From Micromonospora chokoriensis (GTDB lineage Bacteria; Actinomycetota; Actinomycetes; Mycobacteriales; Micromonosporaceae), in contig NZ_JOAN01000011.1 in NCBI RefSeq assembly GCF_000718555.1, positions 1-64,000 of the forward strand: a DNA stretch of 64,000 nt. Direction: 5' to 3'. This document shows positions 23,911 through 32,662 of this stretch, in pieces. The notes beneath the pieces were generated by a model. It ran no database searches. It worked only from the letters and a program-made list of their open reading frames with translations, and was not told where the DNA came from. Each line of letters starts with the position of its first letter. The first letter of the stretch is position 1. The translations under genes and the position numbers were made by a program.

Positions 23911-25401
23911 TCAGCGGGCGCCGGTGAGCACCTCGGCGGCGGCCCGTCCACTGGCCCGGGTGGCGCTGTGGGTGGCCAGGTGCACCGCCCCGGTGACCAG
24001 CTCGGGCACGCCCAACTCGACCACGACCGCGTCCGGCCGGGCGGTCAACGCGCGGTGTACGGCGGCGCGCATCCAGTCGTGCCGGTGCAGGTCACGGACC
24101 ACCAGGACGAGCGGACGGGTGCCCGCCCCGGCGCCGGGGTCTTCCGGCACGTCCGGTTCGGCGTAGCGGACCGTGCTGGTGCCGGGCAGCAGCTCGCCCA
24201 GTGGCCCGCCGATGCCCCACGGGGTCTCCGCGCCGATGGCGATGTTGCGCAGCGGCTCGAACTCGACGACGTGTGCCGCACGGGTCAGCGGCAACGCGAC
24301 CGTCGCGGTCGATGCGGCGGTGACCCGGACGGCTCGGCGGGCGGCGACCAGCCCGACGTCGGCGGCACCGCGCGCTGCGGCCGAGCCGGCGGTGCGGGCG
24401 GCCACCGTCCAGGCGGCGAGTTGACCGACGCGCTTGGCGGCTTCGGCGAGACGTTCCTCGGGCAGCTCACCGGAGACGACGGCGGCCACGATGGCGTCGC
24501 GCAGCTCGCGGGCGTCCTGCTCGCCGGCCCGCTCGCCGCCGATGCAGATCGCGTCGGCCCCGGCGGCGAGGGCGCGGACCGTCGCCCCGGCGAAGCCGTA
24601 TTGGTCGGTGACCGCGCGCATCTCCACCGCGTCGGTCACCACCACGCCGGAGAAGCCCATCTCGTCGCGGAGCAACCCACTCAGGATGCGCTGGCTCAGC
24701 GTCGCGGGCAGGTACGGGTCGAGCGCGGGGACCAGCAGGTGGCCGGTCATCACCGCCTGCACCCCGGCGGCCACGGCGGCCCGGAACGGGGCCAGCTCGC
24801 AGGCGTCCAGCCGATCCCGGTCGGCGGTGATCCGGGGCAGGTCGTGGTGTGAGTCGACGCGGGTGTCGCCGTGCCCGGGGAAGTGTTTGGCGCAGGCCGC
24901 GACGCCGCCGGCCTGCAGGCCGCGGACCCAGGCGGCGGTGTGCCGCGCGACAAGCGCCGGGTCGGCGCCGAACGAGCGGACGCCGATCACCGGGTTCGCC
25001 GGGTTGGAGTTGACGTCGGCGTCCGGGGCGTAGTTGAGGGTGACCCCCGCCGCGGCCAGCTCGGCGCCGAGGTCCCGGGCGACGGCCTCGGTCAGCTCGG
25101 TGTCGTCGACCGCGCCGAGGGCGAAGTTGCCGGGCCGGGAGCTGCCGTGCACCGACTCCAGCCGGGTGACGTCGCCGGCCTCCTCGTCGATCGCCACGAT
25201 GACGTCCGGCCGCTCCGCGCGCAGCGTCGCGGTGAGCGCTGCCACCTGCTCGGTGTCGACGACGTTGCGGGCGAAGAGCACCACGGAACCGAGACCCTCC
25301 CCGAGCCAGCGGCACACCCACAGCGGTGGGGTGGTGCCGACGAAGCCGGGTTGCAGGACGGCAGCGGCGAGCGACGGGAGGTGCCCGGTGGTCGTGGTCA
25401 C
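23911..25401 (-). CDS. Glycoside hydrolase family 3, NagZ-like beta-N-acetylhexosaminidase
   Basis: A 496-residue GH3 enzyme without signal peptide. The NagZ signature loop is present as KHFPGHGDTRVDSHHDLP at about residues 170-187, which carries the catalytic Asp-His dyad, and the nucleophile is the Asp of VVVTDAVEM. The last 150 residues form a second alpha/beta domain. It should remove N-acetylglucosamine from muropeptides in the cytoplasm during wall recycling. The GTG at 25401 begins the homologous region. It is divergent from a 41-aa gene across an AT-rich promoter. Confidence 0.9.
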   Translation of the reverse strand: MTTTTGHLPSLAAAVLQPGFVGTTPPLWVCRWLGEGLGSVVLFARNVVDTEQVAALTATLRAERPDVIVAIDEEAGDVTRLESVHGSSRPGNFALGAVDDTELTEAVARDLGAELAAAGVTLNYAPDADVNSNPANPVIGVRSFGADPALVARHTAAWVRGLQAGGVAACAKHFPGHGDTRVDSHHDLPRITADRDRLDACELAPFRAAVAAGVQAVMTGHLLVPALDPYLPATLSQRILSGLLRDEMGFSGVVVTDAVEMRAVTDQYGFAGATVRALAAGADAICIGGERAGEQDARELRDAIVAAVVSGELPEERLAEAAKRVGQLAAWTVAARTAGSAAARGAADVGLVAARRAVRVTAASTATVALPLTRAAHVVEFEPLRNIAIGAETPWGIGGPLGELLPGTSTVRYAEPDVPEDPGAGAGTRPLVLVVRDLHRHDWMRAAVHRALTARPDAVVVELGVPELVTGAVHLATHSATRASGRAAAEVLTGAR

Positions 25402-25618
25402 TCCGCCCCCTCGCAGTGGTCGCTGTCGATCACCGGCGACGGTGCGCCCCCGTTGACCCGCTGGTTGCGCTCGCTCATGCGGCCCCCGTACCCCATCTCT
25501 CGCGCGCCTTCGGCGCACCGCCACCGGCAGGCGGTCATGCCATGGTCACACCGCGCCATTCAATAGTCAATAAACCTTACAGTTGCCGGACGGCCCGCTC
25601 TGCGGGGAGAGTGCGGGG
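25402..25618. promoter_or_regulatory. Divergent promoter region between the GH3 gene and a 41-aa gene
   Basis: The AT-rich core at 25558-25584 stands out from the GC-rich surroundings. On the minus strand it contains a direct repeat of TATTGA and a TTGACT box. No exact -10 could be assigned for either gene. Confidence 0.4.
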
Positions 25619-25744
25619 ATGGACCCCGCCCTCCTGGCCGACGCGACGAGCCCGGCCGACATCCCCGGCGTACGCCTGCTCGGCCTGGTGGTCGGCGCCC
25701 TGCTGCTGCTCGCCGCGATCCGGGCGATGTTCGGTCGACGCTGA
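25619..25744 (+). CDS. Small single-helix membrane protein (41 aa)
   Basis: Short open frame starting MDPALLADATSPADIPG, then a hydrophobic helix (about residues 20-36) and an Arg-rich end (MFGRR). GGGGAGA lies about 9 nt before the ATG, which supports translation. A hydrophilic start, one helix and a basic tail suggest a type of small membrane peptide. No family is recognised. It could be co-transcribed with recQ, 105 bp downstream. Confidence 0.5.
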   Translation: MDPALLADATSPADIPGVRLLGLVVGALLLLAAIRAMFGRR

Positions 25745-25849
25745 GCGCCGGCCATCGACGAGCCGGTCATCGAGACCATGGCGGGTGCTCTGCCCATGAT
25801 CGTCCGAATGCGTTTCGGCGGTCATGGGCTCGGGTACCTCCGGCCCTCG

Positions 25850-27481
25850 ATGAAACTGTCCACGCACTCGATGACGTTGCGCCGCGCGGCCCGCAGCCTT
25901 TTCGGCTGGAAGGCGCTGCGGCCCAACCAACTGGCCGCCATGCGCGCCGTGATGAAGCGACGCGACGCCCTGGTGGTGTTGCCCACCGGAGCCGGCAAGT
26001 CGGCGATCTACCAGATCCCGGCCAGCCTGATCCCCGGCCCCACCGTGGTGATCTCCCCGCTGCTGGCCCTGCAGCAGGACCAGATCGCCTCCCTCAACGA
26101 GCGGCAACGCCCGGAGCTGCGGGCGGTGCGGATCAGCTCGAACGAGTCGCCCACCCAGCAGGCCGAGGCGATCACCGAGATTCGCGAGGGCCGGGCGGAG
26201 TTCCTCTTCATCACCCCGGAACAGCTCAGCAACCCCGAGCGGATGGCCGAGGTCGCCGCGCTCAAGCCGGCGCTGGTGGCGATCGACGAGGCGCACTGCA
26301 TCTCGGCGTGGGGGCACGACTTCCGCCCCGACTACCTGGCGCTCGGGCACCTCATCGACGGCCTCGGCCGGCCGCCGGTGGTCGCGTTGACCGCCACCGC
26401 CTCCCCTCCGGTACGCGACGACATCATCGCCCGGCTGCGGCTACGCGAACCGGAGGTGGTGGTCTCCGGGCTGGACCGACCGAACCTGTTCGTCGAGGTC
26501 GCGCACTGCCCCACCGAGGACTACCGGTGGCGGCGCCTGATCGCGCTGCTGCGCGACGACGTGCGGCCCGGGATCATCTACGTGCCGACCCGTCGCGCCG
26601 CCGAGGAGTTGACCACCCGGTTGACCGACGCCGGCTTCCCGGCGCAGTTCTACCACGGAGGGATGGCCGCCGGCGCGCGCGCCGAACTGCACGAGGCGTT
26701 CCTCGCCGACCAGGTGCCCATCATGGTGGCGACCTCGGCGTTCGGGATGGGCATCGACAAGCCGAACATCGCCTGGGTGGTGCACATGGCGCTGCCCGAC
26801 TCGCCGGACAGCTACTTCCAGGAGATCGGCCGGGCCGGGCGCGACGGGCAACCGGCCCGGGTGCTGCTGCTCTGGCAGGCCGAGGACGTGGGCCTGCAAC
26901 GGTTCTTCAGCGGCGGCCTGCCCGACGTCGACGAGCTGCGCGACCTGGCCGCGCTGCTGCGCCGCAAACCAGCCACCAAGACCGAGCTGCGCGAGGCCAG
27001 CGGCCTCGGGCCGCGCAAGCTGGGCCAGTATCTCTCCCTACTGGAGCAGGTCGGCGCGGCCGAGCCGCGCGCCCGGCAGCGCATCGGCGCTCCCCGCTAC
27101 TCTCCCACCCCGGCCGACGCCGCGGCGGCGGCGCTGGCCGAGGCGGAGCGCCAGCAGACCGTGACCCGATCCCGCACCGACATGATGCGGGCCTTCGCCG
27201 AGACCAGGGCCTGCCGGGGGCAGACCCTGCTGGCCTACTTCGGTGAGCAGATGACGCACGTCTGCGGCCACTGCGACAACTGCCACAACGGCACCAGCGT
27301 GGCTGATCAGGGTGCGGTCGGGCCGTTCCCGGTGCACAGCCAGGTGCGTCACCCGGAGTGGGGGCCCGGCCTGGTGCTCTCCTACGAGGAGGACAAGATG
27401 ACGGTTCTCTTCGATGAGGTCGGGTACAAGACGTTGTCGGTGCGCGTGGTGTCCGAACAGGGCCTGCTGACCCTGGACTAG
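25850..27481 (+). CDS. recQ: RecQ-family ATP-dependent DNA helicase with DUF3553 tail
   Basis: About 543 residues. In order: a helicase core with Walker A (LPTGAGKS), DEAH box (IDEAHCIS), motif III (ALTATAS) and motif VI (QEIGRAGRDGQ); a RecQ-type zinc region (CRGQTLLAYF then CGHCDNC); and a C-terminal domain of about 45 residues, VRHPEWGPGLVLSYEEDK onward, of the DUF3553/UvrD-C Tudor type. No HRDC domain is seen. It unwinds DNA in recombination or repair. The start is uncertain between ATG 25850 and ATG 25871, as no ribosome binding site is clear. Confidence 0.92.
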   Translation: MKLSTHSMTLRRAARSLFGWKALRPNQLAAMRAVMKRRDALVVLPTGAGKSAIYQIPASLIPGPTVVISPLLALQQDQIASLNERQRPELRAVRISSNESPTQQAEAITEIREGRAEFLFITPEQLSNPERMAEVAALKPALVAIDEAHCISAWGHDFRPDYLALGHLIDGLGRPPVVALTATASPPVRDDIIARLRLREPEVVVSGLDRPNLFVEVAHCPTEDYRWRRLIALLRDDVRPGIIYVPTRRAAEELTTRLTDAGFPAQFYHGGMAAGARAELHEAFLADQVPIMVATSAFGMGIDKPNIAWVVHMALPDSPDSYFQEIGRAGRDGQPARVLLLWQAEDVGLQRFFSGGLPDVDELRDLAALLRRKPATKTELREASGLGPRKLGQYLSLLEQVGAAEPRARQRIGAPRYSPTPADAAAAALAEAERQQTVTRSRTDMMRAFAETRACRGQTLLAYFGEQMTHVCGHCDNCHNGTSVADQGAVGPFPVHSQVRHPEWGPGLVLSYEEDKMTVLFDEVGYKTLSVRVVSEQGLLTLD

Positions 27482-27551
27482 CCTGACCCGGGCGCAGACG
27501 TGGGGCCCGGTGGATCGAGACCAAGCAGAGCAGGGCGGAAGGGGCATTGCC

Positions 27552-28055
27552 GTGATCGAGCAACCGGCGTACACCGGGTTCGGTTTCTCCGACGAGGAGT
27601 GGGGGCTGTTGGTCGGCCTGCCGCAGTCGGTGCTGACCGCGGCGAGCGCCGCCGAGTCCGACGGCACCCGCCGGACCATGGCGGAGACCGCAGCCGGGCT
27701 GGAGACCATCGCCGCCGGCCGGGAGTCGGCCAGCCCGCTGGTCGCCGCCGTGGCCGGCGAGATCGTCACCCGGGTCGGTGACCCGGAGGCCGGCGCGGAG
27801 CTGCCGGTCATCGCGCCGTCCGACCCGCGCGGGCTGATCGACGACGTGCTGTCGCGCGCCGGCCAGGCCGCCGAACTGCTGGCCGCCCGTGTCGACGAGG
27901 GCGAGGCCGGCGCGTACAAGCACTGGCTGGTGCAGGTCGCCGAGCAGGTGGTGGGCGCCGCGTCCAGCGGTGGGCTGCTGGGCATCGGCGGCGAGTCCGT
28001 CAGCGACTCCGAGCGGCGCTTCCGCGACCGGCTCGCGCACGTGCTCACCGACTGA
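27552..28055 (+). CDS. Helical hypothetical protein (167 aa)
   Basis: I do not recognise a family. The protein is mostly alpha-helical and acidic, without membrane helices or a signal peptide; the sequence begins VIEQPAYTGFGFSDEEWGLL. GGAAGGGG lies upstream of the GTG at 27552. It follows recQ by 70 bp on the same strand, and its last 11 bp overlap the convergent exporter gene. Confidence 0.7.
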   Translation: MIEQPAYTGFGFSDEEWGLLVGLPQSVLTAASAAESDGTRRTMAETAAGLETIAAGRESASPLVAAVAGEIVTRVGDPEAGAELPVIAPSDPRGLIDDVLSRAGQAAELLAARVDEGEAGAYKHWLVQVAEQVVGAASSGGLLGIGGESVSDSERRFRDRLAHVLTD

Positions 28056-29637
28056 CCGACGACAACGACGGATCGGCCGGACCGGTCGGCTCGGCGGCCA
28101 ACGCCGCAGGGTCGGCCGGCCGGACGCCGCGCAGCGCGACGAGCGCGGTGACCGCGCCCAGCAGCATCGCCACCATGGCGGCGTACGCGGCGAGGTGCAG
28201 CCCATCAGTGAACGCGACCCGGGCGGCGTGCAGCACCGCGTCGGCCAGCTCGGCCGGCAGCCCCTCGGCGACCGCGAGCGCACCGCCCAGGGTCTCCTGG
28301 GCTGCGGCGCCGGCGTCGGCGGGCAGGCCGGTCGGCAGGCCGTCGAGGATCTCGTGGCGGTAGACCGCCGCGCCGACGCTGCCGAGGATCGCCATTCCCA
28401 GCGCGCCGCCCAGCTCACTGCTGGATTCGGTCAGCGCCGACGCGACACCTGCCTGCTCCGGTGGCGCCGCGCCGAGGACCAGCTCGGTGACGAGGGACAT
28501 CACCATCACCAGACCGCCCGCGTAGACGCTGGCGCCGACGAGCAGCAGCCACAGCGGCGTCTGGGGCGTGACGCGGGTCAGCACCGCGAAGCCGAGCACG
28601 GCGATGCCGAAGCCCGCACCGATCAGGTACGCCCGTTCGACGCGCTGGGCCAGGGCGGCGGCCGCCGGCGCGATCCCGCCCACGGCCAGCGACGGCACGA
28701 GGCTCCACAGTGCCGCCCGCAGCGGGCTCAGGCCGAGCACCAGCTGGAGGTGCTGGGTGGTGAAGATGGCGAAGCCGACCAGGGCGAACATCGCCAGCAG
28801 GTTGACCGCGAGCGACCCGGCGAAGCCGGGGCGGCGGAACAACCCAAGATCGATCATCGGGTACGCCCGGGTGCGCTGCCGGCGCAGGAACAGCACGCCC
28901 ACCAGCAGGCCGGCGACGATGGCGAGCACCCGCGCGGGGCTGAGGCCGTCGCGGGCCATCTCCTTGATGCCGTAGATCACCGGCAGCAGCGCGCCGAGTG
29001 ACAGCGCCGCGCTGATCAGGTCGAACCGCCCGGTCGCCGGGTTGCGGAACTCGGGCACCAGCAGTGGGGCGAGCAGGAGCAGCATCAGCATCGCCGGGAT
29101 GTTGATCAGAAAGATCGAGCCCCACCAGAAGTGCTCCAGCAGGACGCCGCTGAGCACCGGGCCGATCGCGATGCCGCCGGTGAGCGTGGCGGTCCAGATG
29201 CCGATGGCGGTGCCGCGCTGCTTGGCGTCGTGGAACATGTTGCGCACCAGGGCGAGCGTCGAGGGCATCAGGGTGGCCCCACCCACGCCGAGCACGGCCC
29301 GCGCGGCGATCAGCGTCGCGGCGCTGTCGGCGTACGCGGCCAGCAGCGACGCCGCCCCGAACGCGGTGGCGCCGATCAGCAGGAGCCGACGGCGGCCGAT
29401 CCGGTCACCCAGAGCGCCCATGGTGATGAGCAGCCCGGCCAGCACGAAGCCGTAGATGTCGAAGATCCAGAGCTGCTGGGCGCCGGTGGGGCGCAGCTCC
29501 TCGCTGATGAACGGAACGGCGAAGTAGAGCACCGACACGTCCATCGAGACCAGGAGCAGCGGCAGCATCAGCACGGTGAACCCGATCCACTCCCGTCGGC
29601 CCGCCCGCGGCGCCGGTGTGCTGGTGGTCGTCGTCAT
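28045..29637 (-). CDS. DHA2-family MFS drug exporter (EmrB/QacA type)
   Basis: A 530-residue transporter with 14 predicted helices. The MFS motif A is seen as GALGDRIGRRRLL, and motif C-like GxxxGPxLxG as GIAIGPVLSGVLL, both features of proton-driven drug antiporters. It should export drugs or metabolites across the inner membrane. AGAGGA is well spaced (7 nt) from the second of two ATGs, at 29637. It is divergent from a TetR gene, with a strong palindromic operator between them, so repression by that protein with release by ligand is very likely. Confidence 0.92.
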   Translation of the reverse strand: MTTTTSTPAPRAGRREWIGFTVLMLPLLLVSMDVSVLYFAVPFISEELRPTGAQQLWIFDIYGFVLAGLLITMGALGDRIGRRRLLLIGATAFGAASLLAAYADSAATLIAARAVLGVGGATLMPSTLALVRNMFHDAKQRGTAIGIWTATLTGGIAIGPVLSGVLLEHFWWGSIFLINIPAMLMLLLLAPLLVPEFRNPATGRFDLISAALSLGALLPVIYGIKEMARDGLSPARVLAIVAGLLVGVLFLRRQRTRAYPMIDLGLFRRPGFAGSLAVNLLAMFALVGFAIFTTQHLQLVLGLSPLRAALWSLVPSLAVGGIAPAAAALAQRVERAYLIGAGFGIAVLGFAVLTRVTPQTPLWLLLVGASVYAGGLVMVMSLVTELVLGAAPPEQAGVASALTESSSELGGALGMAILGSVGAAVYRHEILDGLPTGLPADAGAAAQETLGGALAVAEGLPAELADAVLHAARVAFTDGLHLAAYAAMVAMLLGAVTALVALRGVRPADPAALAAEPTGPADPSLSSVSR

Positions 29638-29649
29638 GATCATTTCCTC

Positions 29650-29699
29650 TCTGCGTATGGCGTACGCTGTTATGCGTAGACCATACGCAGAACTAGGAT
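29650..29699. promoter_or_regulatory. Tandem palindromic operator and promoters between exporter and TetR genes
   Basis: Outer arms of 11 bp (TCTGCGTATGG at 29650-29660 and its complement at 29681-29691) enclose an inner inverted repeat TACGC/GCGTA (29663-29667, 29674-29678). TAGGAT at 29694-29699 is a -10 for the tetR gene. On the minus strand, TATGGT inside the right arm (29680-29685) is a good -10 for the exporter. The operator thus covers both promoters. Confidence 0.75.
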
Positions 29700-29718
29700 G
29701 GCGGGGCAAGGAGGAAAT

Positions 29719-30480
29719 GTGGCGGCGAAGACAGACGACAGCGGGCCCGTGCTCCCACCGGCCATCGAGAGCGCCTGGGGGCTGCGGGAACGACCACCCA
29801 AGGGCCCTCGACCGGGGATGAGCGTGCCCGGCATCGTGGACGCGGCCGTCCGGGTGGCCGACACCGATGGGCTGGCGGCCGTCTCGATGAGCCGGGTGGC
29901 CAAGGAGCTGGGCGCCGCCACCATGGCCCTCTACCGCTACGTCGGCTCGAAGGACGAGCTGCTGATGCTCATGGTGGACGCCGGGTACGGCCCCTCTCCC
30001 GGTCCGCACCCGCCGGGAGACGACTGGCGCGCCGGGCTGACCCGGTGGGCCTGGGCCGAGCACGAGGTGCTGCGGCAACGGTCCTGGCTGCTCCAGGTGC
30101 CGATCACCGGCCCGCCCATCACTCCGCAGCAACTCGGCTGGATGGAGGACGGGCTGCGCTGCCTCGACGGCACCGCGCTCGCCGAGGGCGAGAAGATGTC
30201 GGTCCTGCTACTGGTCACCGGGTACGTCCGCAACGAGGCCACCCTCACCGCACAGATCGCCGAGGGCAGCCGGACGGCCGGCGTCGCGCCAGGCGAGATG
30301 ATGCCGGCGTACGGTCGGCTGGTGGCCCGGCTCATCGACCCGGCCCGCTTCCCGGCGCTGCACCGGGTGCTGAGTTCCGGCGCGCTCGGCCAGGACGACG
30401 ACCCGGACGACGAGTTCACCTTCGGTCTGGACCGGATCCTCGACGGCGTCGACGCCCTGATCCAGCGTCGCACGGGCTGA
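29719..30480 (+). CDS. TetR/AcrR-family transcriptional regulator
   Basis: A 253-residue regulator: a helix-turn-helix at about residues 40-80 (GIVDAAVRVADTDGLAAVSMSRVAKELG, ALYRYVGSKDELL) and a long C-terminal ligand-binding domain of the TetR_C class. AAGGAGG is 4 nt before the GTG at 29719. It faces the drug exporter across a double palindrome and most likely represses both genes. An AraC-type gene follows after 9 bp and is probably co-transcribed. Confidence 0.92.
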   Translation: MAAKTDDSGPVLPPAIESAWGLRERPPKGPRPGMSVPGIVDAAVRVADTDGLAAVSMSRVAKELGAATMALYRYVGSKDELLMLMVDAGYGPSPGPHPPGDDWRAGLTRWAWAEHEVLRQRSWLLQVPITGPPITPQQLGWMEDGLRCLDGTALAEGEKMSVLLLVTGYVRNEATLTAQIAEGSRTAGVAPGEMMPAYGRLVARLIDPARFPALHRVLSSGALGQDDDPDDEFTFGLDRILDGVDALIQRRTG

Positions 30481-30489
30481 GAGGGCCGA

Positions 30490-31524
30490 ATGCTGCCGAG
30501 AGAAACCCTCGACACGACCGTCCTGCCACCCGGTGAACGATTCGGGATGTGGCTGGACCTGGTCGCACGCACCTCGGCGCCGATGCAGGTCCGGTCCGAG
30601 CACGACGATGATTTCATCGCCCGGGCCGACTTCGTCGACCTCGGGCCGGTCCAGCTGATCAGCTACGACTACCCGTCTCTGGACGCCTTCCGGACCCCGA
30701 AGCTGATTCGCCAATCGGACCCTGAGCTGTACATTCTCGCCCTCACCACCGGCGGCGTCGGCTCGTCCAGCCAGGACGGCCGCCGCAGCGAGATCCTGGC
30801 CGGTGAGTTCACCTTCTACAACGCGTCTCGTCCGCACGACCTCGGCCACCAGGCGACGGAGCCAGAGCGGGACCAGGCCAGCTCGATCGTCACGATGATC
30901 CCGCACGCCGCGCTGCCCCTGCCACCACAGCGGATGGCCGCGCTCTACGGCGGCCGGATGTCCGGCAGCGAGGGGATCGGGGCGCTGCTGGCGCAGTTCC
31001 TGCTCCAGGTGACCGGGCACCCCGAGCAGTACCATGCCGCCGACGCCAGCCGGCTCGGCGCGGTCGGGCTCGACCTGGCCACCACCATGCTCGGCCGGCA
31101 CCTCGTCGCCGAGGACGCGGTGCCCACCGAGGTCCGCCGCCGGGCGCTGGTCACCCAGGTGCAGGCGTACGTCCACCGGCACCTCGGCGACTCGACGCTC
31201 AGCCCGCAGGTCGTCGCCGACGCCCACCACATCTCGGTGCGGTCCCTGCACCGGTTGTTCGAGGCCGAGGAGACCACTGTGGCGGCGTACATCCGGGATC
31301 TGCGGCTGGCCCGGTGCCGCCGCGACCTGACCGATCCCGCGCTGCGCAACCAGCCCGTGCAGACCATCGCGGCGCGCTGGGGGTTTCCCGACAAGGCCCA
31401 CTTCAGCCGGGTGTTCCGGGCGGCGTACGGGACGAGCCCGCAGGAGCACCGCGACAGCGGCTCGCATTCGGCACGGATCGTCAACCGTCAGGCGTCCACG
31501 GTCAACTCGCTGCCGGCAGACTGA
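30490..31524 (+). CDS. AraC-family transcriptional regulator
   Basis: A 344-residue protein: an N-terminal AraC-binding-like cupin domain (about 1-190) and a C-terminal double helix-turn-helix (about 225-325) with VADAHHISVRSLHRLFEAEE and FPDKAHFSRVFRAAYGTSPQEHR. GAGAGGG precedes the ATG. The close spacing with tetR suggests a shared transcript, but its targets are not evident in the window. Confidence 0.9.
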   Translation: MLPRETLDTTVLPPGERFGMWLDLVARTSAPMQVRSEHDDDFIARADFVDLGPVQLISYDYPSLDAFRTPKLIRQSDPELYILALTTGGVGSSSQDGRRSEILAGEFTFYNASRPHDLGHQATEPERDQASSIVTMIPHAALPLPPQRMAALYGGRMSGSEGIGALLAQFLLQVTGHPEQYHAADASRLGAVGLDLATTMLGRHLVAEDAVPTEVRRRALVTQVQAYVHRHLGDSTLSPQVVADAHHISVRSLHRLFEAEETTVAAYIRDLRLARCRRDLTDPALRNQPVQTIAARWGFPDKAHFSRVFRAAYGTSPQEHRDSGSHSARIVNRQASTVNSLPAD

Positions 31525-31678
31525 CACCAACGCGGCCGATCATCGCCTGGTGGGTCGCCAACGGGGGCCGTGGCGAGGCGCCCGCCGCGCGAGCGGCGGG
31601 CGGCCGCCCGGTGGCACCCCGGTCACGCCCGAGACTCCGGCTCCGCCGCTCTCCCCCCAGGATCGCCGGCGGGGCCGG
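31525..31678. other. Intergenic region between convergent AraC and topoisomerase genes
   Basis: A GC-rich stretch without an open frame of quality. A short GGGCGGCCGCCC-type self-complementary run near 31600 could help end transcription; nothing else is seen. Confidence 0.3.
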
Positions 31679-32662
31679 TCAGGCCTCCTCCAGCAACTCC
31701 AGGACGACCCGCTCGGCCTCCTCGCGGGGCGCCTGCGGGTCCACCGACACCACCACCCCACCGTGGTAGAGGTCGACCACCCGGGGATCCACGTACGACG
31801 CACGAGCCACCGTCGGCGTGTTGCCCAGCAGGTCCGCCACCTCCCGCATCACCGCGACCACCGCCTTGCGCCGGGCGGTCACCGAGCGAGCCGGGGCGGC
31901 GGTGGCCAACTCGGTGGCCGCGAGCACGGTGGCGTGCCAGGTCCGAAAGTCCTTGGCGGTCATCTCCCCACCGCTGGCGTCGCGCAGGTAGCCGTTGACC
32001 TCGTCGCTGCGCACGTCCCGCCACTCCCGGCCATCCCAGTAGCCGAACAGCCGGTCCGCCCGTCGTCGGCGACGGCGCAGATTGACCAGCACCTGGCACA
32101 GCTCCGGGTCCTCGATCCGGCGCACCTGCTCGATGCCACCCTTCGCGGGAAACACGAAGACCACGCAGCCGCCCCGGGACCGGGCATGCTCGGGACGCAG
32201 GGTGGACACCCCGTACGTCGGGTCGTCGCCGGCCGCGTACTGGTCGCTGCCGACCCGGAACATCCCCATGTCCAACAGTCGGGCCACCGTGGCCAGCACC
32301 CGGTCCCGGCCCAGCCCGCGACCGTCCAGGTCCCGCCCCACCCGCTCGCGCAGCGCCGGCAGCCGCCGGGCCACCTCCAGCATGCGGTCGAACTTCGCCT
32401 CGTCCTGCTTCTCCCGCCACCGCGGGTGGTAGACGTACTGCTTGCGCCCGGCCGCGTCGATCCCGATCGCCTGGATGTGCCCGTTCGGGTGCGGCGCGAT
32501 CCAGACGTCCTGCCAGGCCGGGGGGATGACCAGCTCCCGCAGCCGGGCCAGGGTCTCCGGATCCCGCACCGGAGCGCCGGACGGGTCGACGAAGAGCCAG
32601 CCCCGTCCACGCCGACGCCGTCCGTACCCCGGTCGACCCGGGTCGCTACGCCGCAACCGCAC
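31679..32662 (-). CDS. DNA topoisomerase IB (poxvirus-like)
   Basis: A 327-residue type IB topoisomerase of the bacterial/poxviral kind. The N-terminal domain has GRGWLFVDPSGAPVRD and the DNA-binding IPPAWQDVWIAPHPNGHIQA; the catalytic domain has the Arg of RRIEDPELCQ-like helices, DFRTWHATVLAA, and the nucleophilic Tyr in ARASYVDPRVVDLY near residue 286. It relaxes supercoils through a 3'-phosphotyrosine intermediate. The GTG at 32662 lies inside the end of the upstream GT9 gene (17-bp overlap), so it is the last gene of the heptose operon, an unusual place for this enzyme. Confidence 0.93.
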   Translation of the reverse strand: MRLRRSDPGRPGYGRRRRGRGWLFVDPSGAPVRDPETLARLRELVIPPAWQDVWIAPHPNGHIQAIGIDAAGRKQYVYHPRWREKQDEAKFDRMLEVARRLPALRERVGRDLDGRGLGRDRVLATVARLLDMGMFRVGSDQYAAGDDPTYGVSTLRPEHARSRGGCVVFVFPAKGGIEQVRRIEDPELCQVLVNLRRRRRRADRLFGYWDGREWRDVRSDEVNGYLRDASGGEMTAKDFRTWHATVLAATELATAAPARSVTARRKAVVAVMREVADLLGNTPTVARASYVDPRVVDLYHGGVVVSVDPQAPREEAERVVLELLEEA

